The notes below the pieces were generated by a model. It made no database searches. It was given only the letters and a program-made list of their open reading frames with translations, and was not told where the DNA came from. A DNA stretch of 49,318 bases from Zygnema cylindricum (taxonomy: Eukaryota > Streptophyta > Zygnematophyceae > Zygnematales > Zygnemataceae), in the NCBI GenBank assembly GCA_037447655.1, contig JBBHKE010000918.1, positions 1-49,318 of the forward strand, written 5' to 3'. The translations under genes were made by a program, and so were the position numbers. Numbering within the stretch: position 1 is the first letter of the stretch; every line of letters starts with the position of its first letter. Positions 25,301 to 34,900 of this stretch are shown here, in pieces.

Positions 25301-27492
25301 ATCTTTCGTAACAGCAAAACCTGTCTCATTTCTTACAGCCCTAGCCACTGCTCCTCCCACCTCCAGAGTTGATCCTGTTGTAGCATTTGTGTCTAAACGC
25401 GGTTGTAAAAGGAATCGATAAACGTCTGAATCTTGAACCCGGTAACCCATGACAATTTCACCGGAAGAGTCCAATCCTGGACACCTCCACGCAAGGACAA
25501 TTTAATTAGCTATTCCCTTCAGAAACACACTCGTCTCACAACACTGTGTATCACTTTTAGCATGAATGTTTCTTTCAGCATTTAGATCAACTTTTCTCTG
25601 TGCAGCATTGTCCGGTTTCCATTTGAAGATCGCCAAATCAAAAGGTAAGAATTTTACCTTTCCATGTCAACTGTCGAATTAATAATAATCGGGCAAATGT
25701 CCACAGAAAAGGATGAGTTTAAAGGCAGAAAAAACATTAACGCTAATAGTGATACACGATGCAGTGCGAATTACCACAGCAGGACAAAAGTTTTCCTTTT
25801 GGAAAATCACCTCTTAACGACAGACACACACTTAAGTAGAAACAATCATAGTTGCTTTTCCTGTCTGCAAAGAACAAATACAAGGCATCTACAACTAATC
25901 TGGAATCACATAGTGACCAACTCATAAAAATTAGGAAAACCCATTCAAATTTTTTGGTTTGGATATAGCACGAAATGCATATGCATGGAATGGTAAAATG
26001 CTCAATGTGTATGCCTCCTACCAACTGACCAGCAACCAAGTTTGTAAAAACAAAAGTGAAAACCGATGTTTAACAGCATTGATTCACATCCTCACTAGTA
26101 CAGTGCATTTATAAGCAATCTGTACTTTAAACTCAAAGAAATAAATTTAAGAAAATACAAAAAAAAAACCTCTCAGTGCTGCATATCCTTTCCTTTCCAG
26201 TATGACCTCATTGATGCTCACCCAGATTAGATTGAAGCACTTGATCGAAAAACGTCGCATTTATGACAGCCAATACATGACCAACTTTGCTACCCTACAT
26301 ATCCGCCACACAAAGTTAAAAATCATCATTAGTTCATTCACTTAAAAAACCCTAAAAAACCCATTCTACTTGATAGCTTCTTTCTATGAACTGGAAACTC
26401 ACCGGATGGAAACTACAGACGTGACCCCCTCCGCCACAAAAGAATTAAAATCATTATCAGCTTATCCACCTGCCCCTTCTACTTAATAGCTTCTTTCTAT
26501 AAACTAGAAACTAACCGCGTGAATAATATTCGAATCGGACTAGAAAATGTGTCAGAGAACCAAACGAAGCTGTACTAGGCTGAAAATAAGGAAAGAAAAG
26601 ACAGAAAAGGTATATAAAAGACAAGAAAATAAAAGTGGACATGACAATAACCCAGAGAAATTCAACCAGGAGGTAGCCAGTGAAACCTAACTAAAGCTTT
26701 GTGTGAATAAAGCTTGGTGCTCACATTGAATACAACAGGACTTGTGATGTCCACCTCCACACCCATTGTGGATGTTTGATATGGTTCACTGAAAACAGTG
26801 CGATTATGAGAAAGCACATATTTGAGGTTATTGTTTAAGTTTGGTGGTAGAATCGTAGAGTCTGTGCTGAAAAGGACGCCACCCTGTCACCAAACAGTAC
26901 AAAAACCACAAGTATTAGGGGAAAAACTATATAGAACTATGTCAATTATAGCAGCCTTACGCCAAACTGGATCGTGGTTGCCTCTCAAAAGCAGAACTTG
27001 AAAGTTCGTCAACAAAGGAGGACCTTCTCCAAAGACTAAAAATTGAAACAATTTTAGGGTAGTTACAAAAAGACATGATTACCGCCGTTACTGCCAATAA
27101 TTACAGGATTGCACAGACAAACTGCACAAATTGTACATTTTTCTGTACAAATACTGCGATTACAGACCAGGGACACCCGTAGTCGAGTATGCCATGGTAA
27201 CTACATAAATTGCCCTGTTAACTACATAAAGCAGCCATGAATTCAACATAGAGCAAATACAAAACTTTCTAGCTAAAGATGCTCCCGGACAACTCACATT
27301 CATATCTACTGCCCAGGCATTTTGGAACTCTGGCAAGGAACCAATAGCAGCTATTAAATCCCCGCTTCCTGCTTCAATTTCTGAAGAATTTAGAATGCCA
27401 GCCTTCAAATGTTGTGCCAGAAGATTCTGAATTATTACACGCGATGATATAAGATCTGCTTTATCACGCTCTCCGTTGATGTAATCCAGTAC
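16355..27492 (-). CDS. Transmembrane hybrid histidine kinase with two receiver domains
   Basis: Seventeen exons join in phase to 1034 codons: 27492-27298, 26883-26725, 26294-26222, 25476-25246, 24943-24819, 24391-24212, 23719-23471, 23067-22954, 22510-22372, 22121-22014, 21720-21648, 20950-20686, 20098-19470, 18675-18570, 18393-18193, 17568-17479, 16522-16355 (TAA). All introns are GT-AG. Residues 1-230 form a Cache-like extracellular sensor; a membrane helix lies near 239-260 ([18 protein letters not shown]); a HAMP domain follows (about 262-321); the HisKA H box [12 protein letters not shown] has its phospho-accepting His at 373; ATPase boxes are NSIKFT, DTGIGIP and GGTGLGL. Receiver 1 (about 617-880) has Asp672 and the KP lysine but reads VVDAS where a second acidic residue is usual. 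Receiver 2 has AED, Asp949, MTAHA and Lys1003. It should autophosphorylate and relay phosphate, with the receiver-2 Asp as final acceptor. The signal-bearing N terminus is incomplete. Confidence 0.95.
16821..17032. mobile_element. MITE inside the last kinase intron
   Basis: The left end reads CACCGCGAATCATTATTAGC and the right end is the complement of TTCTGTGAATCTCTATTAAC next to TA, matching the family terminus seen at 11355. It has no coding capacity and sits wholly within the intron between 17479 and 16522. Confidence 0.65.
17990..18085. repeat. CAT/ATT trinucleotide-rich low-complexity run
   Basis: Imperfect ATTACCATTAACATT-type triplets in a kinase intron. It is read through on the minus strand as a Met/Ile/Ala-rich frame that is not coding, because the adjacent exon splices at 18192. 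Confidence 0.7.
19195..19303. mobile_element. Remnant MITE end in a kinase intron
   Basis: The right terminus CTCTAATAGTGATGGGCGGT followed by GTA matches the family end. The left terminus is not recognisable, so this is a solo or decayed copy. It lies in the intron between exons 19470 and 18675. A similar lone end is at about 25740-25768 (AACGCTAATAGTGATACACG). Confidence 0.5.
23276..23530 (-). repeat. Tandem copy of the 3' end of the H-box exon with its donor
   Basis: The end of the exon 23719-23471 (about 23471-23530) and the adjoining intron are copied downstream at 23276-23365. The copy keeps the reading frame: original [18 protein letters not shown], copy [18 protein letters not shown], each followed by a GTATGT/GTACGT donor. 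Differences are largely conservative. No strong acceptor precedes the copy, so it may be a decayed alternative exon end. Confidence 0.7.
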
Positions 27493-27643
27493 CTGTTCGT
27501 CAAAAGGAGGTTATCAGAAATGTAAAGAGCAAAGGCATGAACAGAGCTTTGGATATTAAAGCGGTAATAGGTCAACATAACTAACTCAAAACAAGAGTGG
27601 TAATTTCAAAGCAGTCAGAAAACTAGAAGAAACGTCTGCTCAC

Positions 27644-27690
27644 TGAATTGGCCACCCTTGCAAACTCTCCAGTTACAGAGGGTCTCTTGC
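27644..27690 (-). CDS. Candidate upstream exon of the histidine kinase
   Basis: On the minus strand a frame reading VTGEFARVANS ends at a good donor, TCA|GTGAGC, in phase 0, which matches the phase-0 start of the kinase exon at 27492. The 5' boundary is unclear because purine-rich DNA belonging to the edge of the inverted-repeat element at 27690-28480 follows directly. The first membrane helix of the sensor should lie further upstream and was not found. Confidence 0.4.
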
Positions 27691-28480
27691 TCCCCCCTCC
27701 CTCCCTCCCTCCCACCCTCCCTTGTTCCCTCCCTCCCTTGCTCGCCCTCTCCCTTCTCCACACTCTTAGGAATACGTCTCACTATTCCTCCACCTTAACT
27801 TTTTGGGCTGCCTGCCTGTGTATCTACCAATTAGCCACAGTTTGCCGTCAGGTATATAAGCTCGTGCAAATCTAACCTAAATATACATTTGACTGTAAAA
27901 CAGCAACTAATAGATCAATTAATCACAGACTCAGATATCTAAGGTCATGCCTATTTAAATCAACATATATGATAATGAAATGGAGGCTAATTGATGCATT
28001 GGTCACTTAAATCTATATTTATGAGAGTAAAAACTGGGTTAATTGATATAGTAGTCACAGTTTTACAGTCAGATGCCAATCTGAGCCTATATGTCCAATA
28101 GAAAAACTGTGGCGAATTGATCTACTAAGTCTTAGCGACAGATATATAAGTTCAGAGAGACCTGGCATGAATCTATATATCTGACAGTAAAACTGTGACA
28201 ATTTGTTCTCTCGGTCTCAGTTATACATTCCTACACACTAATTCAGATAGGCATGATCTTAAAAAACTGACAGGAAAACTGTGACAAATTAAACTGTTAG
28301 TACCAGTTTTACTATGAGATTGATACATAGGATGGCAGCCTGTAGATTTAGGGTGGAGGAAAAGTGAGACATACTCATAAGAGTGTGGGTATCAAATAAA
28401 CCAAAGAAGCAAGGGGGAAAAGAAAAAGGAGGGGGGGTGGGAAGGAAGGGAGGGAGAAAGGAGAAGGAAGAAAAGGAGGA
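27690..28480. mobile_element. Foldback element with internal sub-repeats beside the kinase 5' end
   Basis: The left arm (about 27700-27840) and right arm (about 28300-28480) are inverted copies: both carry a CT/GA-rich tract, then TCACTATTCCTCCACC or its near match TCACTTTTCCTCCACC, then GGCTGCC. Between them 80-110 base sub-repeats with AACTGTGACAAATT, CACAGTTTTAC and ATATATAAG alternate. No transposase is encoded. Its inner left edge abuts the candidate kinase exon at 27644-27690. Confidence 0.7.
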
Positions 28481-28506
28481 AAATAGAAACAAGTAAATAG
28501 AATCAG

Positions 28507-28647
28507 TTAAGTACAGTTCTTCAAGCTCCAGCCGGATCCAAAAAGGACAAAGTCGGTACCAGCCAGAAGCCGCAATCCTCCAGTGTCAAACTCCTTGAAT
28601 CCGCGATGCTTTATCATCTCAACTGGGAGATCAGGAGTGAATTTCAT
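28507..28647 (-). CDS. Small orphan frame of 46 codons, possible exon or gene relic
   Basis: Starts at an ATG in good context (AAAACATGA) and stops at TAA. The product begins MKFTPDLPVEMIKHRGF and contains FDTGGLRLLAGTDF; codons are purine-first. The frame is open for seven codons upstream of the ATG (LNVNGLWPEN) before a TAA, which suggests it is part of something longer. It lies upstream of the kinase on the same strand but does not resemble a sensor N terminus. The opposite strand is also partly open, so the call is weak. Confidence 0.3.
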   Translation of the reverse strand: MKFTPDLPVEMIKHRGFKEFDTGGLRLLAGTDFVLFGSGWSLKNCT

Positions 28648-29053
28648 GTTTTCTGGCCATAAGCCGTTGACGTTGAGTTAAGTGGGCCAACTGTTAATTA
28701 CAAACTCCATCCATCCGTTGGTTATTTTTTTCCTTCTATTTTGTGATTTTGTATTTTGTGTTTTGGTCTTTCTCTAGAGGAGAAGATTAAATTTAACAGC
28801 AAATTAAAAGATATCTTGAAATTTTGTCCCCAGTACTACTATTAATAGCTCGCTCAAAAGCATCATAAATCATGAAGCTGTATTTTTATTCCATGGGGCA
28901 AAACATGTGGATCTTAGGGGCGAAATATTATTGTAAAGTGAAAAATATACAATTGAAATAATGAAGGAAAGAAGAAAAGCAAAAGAAAAGGGAAGGAAAC
29001 GAAACGATTCAGAGAAATCAAGAAAATTTGTCGGAAAAAGAGTCATTGTGCAG

Positions 29054-31894
29054 GATTTCTGAAATACTGTTGATTTTGGGAGCGGTTCCAGAGGATGCCA
29101 GCAGGGAGAAACTGAGGCGGCACTGTTTGATCCGTGCGAGCATTTCGTGCGTATTTCACGCACGAAACGAAATGTTTCTAAAGAATATGGGAGGAGCTTT
29201 TAATTCTTTGAAAGCGGACACGCGGGACAAATATGAGGAATTTAGTAATTTACGCACGGTAAGTTCATATCGTGCGACTTGTGGACGCACATAATATTTA
29301 AACACGTAACTAACTTATGAAGACGTCGTCAGAAAGAGACGATTTGCTCAATTCCAGTTCACACTCCAGTCACAATCAGTCCCACACTTAGCAAAAGTGA
29401 CAGTGTTCCCGGTTTAATAATTTTAGTGACAGATTTGTAGGTTTTGTCTACAACAAATCATGACTTCACCGAATGTTCCAAATTTTCAATATACGATAGT
29501 GCAGCTGTCTCCCACTGTAGCATGGCAGACTGTCGGTTTGGGACTTCGGGCTCCAATGGTTTTCCCATTGCAAGTTTTGCAATAAAGCTTTGCATCGTAT
29601 TGTATTCTTCGGGCTGAACATGAGCTGTGTCGTACGAAAAATTGAGCATTCGTGTCCACAGATCGTGTCGGTACAAAAGAGATTTCGACGGCTACGATGT
29701 GTTTCATTTACGTCATTGACGACATGTGCAAAGTCGTAGATGAGTTGTCTCTGCGTTGTCCATTATAGCTCATCACACTTGGAGCGTCGTGAGCTCTTGA
29801 ATCATTTTGTATTCCGTTACTGCACATGGCATTTTGGGCGGTTATGAATCCACGCTTTGTGCAAACTGCGGAGTCACATATTTCGTACAGTTATAGTATG
29901 TAGAACGGACAGGGTTTTGGACAAGACATTTTCAACTATTACGGTACGACACAGAAGCGAGAGTCGCCGTTTTCTTTCTTCGAGGTCGATTCATTTTTTG
30001 TTGCTTTGTCGTTTTTAGGCAATGATTTGTAGTAACGAAACAAAAAATGAGTATGGCAAACTGTGATAAATATCTGTACGGTCCAATGCAAATCTTCTCT
30101 CCGGTGCACCGCCCATCGTTGCTAAGGCGGTAAGGCCTCTACTCCATTAGAGGAAAAGTGGGATTGTTTACTGGAAGCCGTACGATTTCGTACAAATTCG
30201 TACCAATTTTTTTTTTGTCAGATGAAACATGTTAACAAGATGATTCCAATAAAATAGGCGTAAGATTTGACCGTTGGATGTAAGCAATCGCGCACATCGT
30301 CCAGTGTGAGGAAACTCTCCTCGCGAGGAGAGTTTCTTCACACTGGACGATGTGCGCGATTGCTTCGCGAATCTAAAATAGTGAGAAATCCAACGGTCAA
30401 TACTTACGCCTATAATATAGGAGCCATCCTGAAAACATGCTTCGTCATGTTTTGTCTGACGAAAAAAAAAAATAGTACGAATTTGTACGAAATCGTACGA
30501 CTTCCAGTAAACAACCCCACTTTTCCGCCAATGGAAGTTCACCCTAAGTCATGCATGCTAATTGACATTCATGTTTTATTGGCCTTAAGGTGTGTGAAAC
30601 CAAATAGAGTTCATAAGTCTATTTGTTTCCCCTATGCTAATAATGTATCCACACTATTAGTTATTTCCTGGTTTTAATGTACTTCCGAAGTTTCTCAGCG
30701 GTGTGTGTACAATACAATACAGTACAGTACAGTACTTTACTGTACTTTCAGAGGTTCCCAAGGCAACGGTACAATGCCACAGTACATTCATTGAAAGAAA
30801 ACGTATCCAAGAGAATCGCGATGAATGGAAGAGACATGCACGCCAGGGCAGCCAAATCGGCGATTTTCCTTCCGCTGCTCAGGATGCCACGTGTTCACCA
30901 AGTCCAGGCTGTGCACGAGCTGGCCTGTCGGCTGGAGGCAAGGTAGGTCCCACGTGGCCACATGCACCGGCAACTTGCCGAGATTCAATATGGCCGCTAG
31001 AGGACAAAATAATTCGATTGGACGTAATAATTCAAAAAAATGAAAAGAAAAGAAACGGTCAGGAGCTTGGGAAAAGAATATATAATTAAAAAATTATACT
31101 TATTTTACGTTAGAGCATCGTAGACTTAACGTACGAAACCGTACGGAAACAGTTTGGAAACGCAACTCCAGTTTTTCACGCGTAAAATAGCTGTCATTAG
31201 CCACTCTATTTTATGTGCGGACGTTCCTATTCATCTCTATATTTATTATATTAATATGTATTTGTTACTATTGTTCATTGCAACCCTCCGCCCCATAATT
31301 GCGGGCACGCGTACGGTTACGGTAAATAGAATATATACGGAATCATCCGACAAGTACAGACATACGGAATACACTATTTCCGTACAGTCTGTAAATGTTG
31401 ACTGGTTGATTCCGTACCTATGCGCCTGTTCTTGTCCGCATCTTTTCTAGGGACCGGATATATTCCTATGTCCGTACACATTCCGTACTTCTCCATTTAC
31501 TGTACTCGAAATCTTGGACCATTATTTAATGAGCTTCAGGTCATCCGTACATGACGCCATCCATACTTTAATTCATCCGTACATGCTGGCATTTTGTACC
31601 GTACGTTTCCAAAACATGACTGCAACTTGACCGGCTGAAAACAAAAAAAAGCCCTAAATATTTATATAATAATATATATAAAATATTTGAAAAATAAGTT
31701 TTTTTTTTTTTTTTTTTTGGAAACGCAACCGACCCCTTTTTCCCTTTTTCCGAGAGTTCGAACTCAAAGAAATGGGGGAATTACCGAATACGACAAAAAA
31801 AGGACAAAGAAGGGGCATCGTCAAAAAATAAAAAAATTGAAGGAAAAAAAAAAAAAAACAATTATTTGTAATTTGTCTGTTTCCTTTTCTTCTA

Positions 31895-31952
<58 letters not shown>

Positions 31953-34900
31953 CCCTCACTCTTCTCCCTTCCTCACTTTCTTTCCCTCTTCCTTTTCCCC
32001 CTCCTTTCTCTTTATCTTAACCCCATTTTGCTTTTATTCTTGTCCTCTTCTCCTCTCCTCCTCCTCTCTCTCCTCTCATCCTCCTCTCCTCCTTTCCTCC
32101 ATTTCCTTCCTCATCTTCGCTTCAGTCGTTCCTTCCATCATTCCGTCGCATATCATCCATCATCATCATCATCTTCGTCATTCGTGCATCATATCTTTGC
32201 GGTGTCTTGTCCATCATCGTCCTCATCACATCGCGTGAACGGATAACCACCATCCCTCGCGTCTGGACGCCATCATCATTTGATGATCATTCCGCCCCTT
32301 CCGATTATGCATCATCCCCATCGTTCCTCCACATCATCATACATCATCCATCATCGCCATCATCATTTCACTCATGTACATCATCATTCCATCATCCTTG
32401 TCATCATCATCATTATTCATCATCATCATTCCATCCATATCCCTTTATCCTCGATACTTCCATTCATCGTTCCTCAGGTCGAAAAATCTCGACAATCACG
32501 ACCTCCACAGTTTCGATTGGTCGGCGGAAATCAACAACAAAGGTCGGGGATGGAAGGTCAAAGGGGAGGGCCACGTGGAGCACAGGTACTGGTGGCCGAG
32601 GAGGAGTGCCAGAGGGAGGGCACACGTGGCAGCTGTGGAGGATGTGGTGCCACGTGTCACCTCCCTGGACGGACTCAGTCTAAGATCCGAAAGCGACACG
32701 TGGCGCGGAGGCTGCGCCGGACACGTGGAGGGAGAGGAGAGGGAGAAACCGACAAACTGTACGGAGTCAGAAGAAGATTCCACGTCAGCAGGTACGGACA
32801 TACGGATGTATGGTACGGAATATAGTCGAACGGTTATGTACAGTAGTGGTACGGAATTCAGGATTTTAACTTTTTAAGACTTTTCACACGTGGGAATGCT
32901 GGCACCGTTGACACGTGTGAAAAATCGGGACACGTGGGGGGTGCCACGTCGTCACCTGAGTCGCGTGACAAAACGTGACTCGGGAAAGGCAAGGGGTCGT
33001 AGGAAGCTGCGAAGGAAGTTTCTTCTTTCGAATACGACAAATCGTCGTGGCTAGGCTGGCGCTTTTACTGCCGTCATTCGAATTTCCCATCTGCATACGA
33101 CAAATCGCACCGACAAATGGGACGGAGAGCTGATTCTGTTTGTCCGCATGCGGATCCTTAACGCGCGCTCGCGAAGATTCGTACGGAAGTCGACGACGCT
33201 GGCGACCGAATTTATATCTGCGTGCATTTGTTTTTGTCGTTTAGCGCCCACGGTCGTTTGTCCACTAGCGGCCAGGCTCGGATAGTTTGCAGTCGGAGCC
33301 GTTATTGGTTGGGCGCGGTTTCCAAATTGGTTGGCGGCGTTTTGTCGTTTTGCGCCGTTCGATTTTATCTGGATTTGAATTGAACGGCTCGAGATTAGGT
33401 TTTTTTGTTTTTTTTGTTTTTGACACTTTTTTTTTGACCTAAAAAGAGTGACCAATGTCGCGTCGAGCCCCGCCGTTAACTATTTTTCATGATTTGAAAA
33501 TTGAAAATTGAAAGCGCGATTTTTTGTTCGTCCGATTTTCGATTCGATTCTGAATCGGACGGCTAGGAATGACCGATTTTCGTAATTTACGCGAGTTCTA
33601 ACTGTTGGTTTCACGTGCGCCACGTGGAATATTTTGTGAAAATATCGATCCGTATAGTACGATGTACGATACTCCATATAGTGTGTGCACACCGTAACTT
33701 TTGTGCCTACCTGATTGACGTCAGAGTGCATAAATTTTAGCGTCACGCGCTACAATTTGTCCGTACAGATTTTAATAAAACAATTAATAGTACTGTTGAC
33801 GGCTTACTGTGACCTACGACCGACTACGGGTCTCCACTCTATTTGGGGTATATGCTCGAGGTAATCCGCGAGATCTAAATAATATCTAGCCATCGCAACA
33901 TATGTTTACCTGATTTACCCAAAAAATCAGTTAATTTCTACACTAAATTGCACGATTAATATGGTCCCAAATCCTTTGTTTATTGACGCGCATTTCAAAG
34001 TTAAATTGACGTAATTTGATTCGCAATTGTACCCATCCAACGCTATTAGAGTCACTGGATTATTAGTGTTGATGTTTTATTAGAATTTACTAACACTAAA
34101 TTACACCGGATTACTTCTGGAGCGTGGCTCATTGTGACCCACTTTGCTTAAATAGAATTGAAACTAATTTATGATTTCTTTAATAGTGACGGACGGTGTA
34201 GTGTTTTTTAAATCCTTCAATTGATGCTTGTGTCAATAATGGGACAGGGGGTACAAAGCCAAGTATTTTGCAAAATTATCCAGCTACATTGTGTTTTGAA
34301 GCCGTTTTTTTGAAAATTAAGTCAAAATCATGTCAATTTGGAGAGTCGAAGTGATTTTGTTTTAAATCATTGCCCGGTTTGAAGCTAGAAAAACAGTCGC
34401 ATGACCACTATAAATGTTGCTAATGTTGGTTGCAAATCACTATGTGTGTAAGATAGAATTGGTATCAATGTTATTATTTATCACCCTCAACCATACAAAA
34501 GCTCTCTTAGCTTTCTATTGTTTCTTTTTTTCTTGAACAAAGTGTATCGCTTATTGTTATTGGAGTTAGCATCAAAACCAAATTACTAACTCATGTGTGT
34601 TTTTTTCCCTCGAGACGTAAAATAGTCTTAGTGACAATAGGCAAAGGATCATCCAGAAACCCCAAAACCCCAAAACCCCAAAATTAGTGTTTTTAGTCAT
34701 GCTTAACGTATTTACGATAGTTCTCTTTTTTTTGTAACAATGCCCTACAAATACCATTCATAAGCCAAAACAAATGCTGACATCGGCATGACATTGGATT
34801 TGTGAGTTGCAAACAAATGAAATAAATAAGAATGTTTTATGGACCCATGGTTGATGCTCAATACTAATTCCATGTATCATTAGTAAAAAATTTACAATCT

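Noticed and set aside
26961-27056. Exon in the kinase intron reading [12 protein letters not shown]...RGNHDPVW
   Set aside because: It has an AG before and a GT after, but its phase does not match the flanking exons, which join directly in phase 0 ([11 protein letters not shown]) to give the expected sensor sequence. The GNHD string is likely chance.
28870-29163. Minus-strand frame with a hydrophobic stretch as the kinase's first membrane helix
   Set aside because: The hydrophobic run comes from reading a purine-rich tract antisense, and the overlapping plus-strand exon at 29054-29258 has better support.
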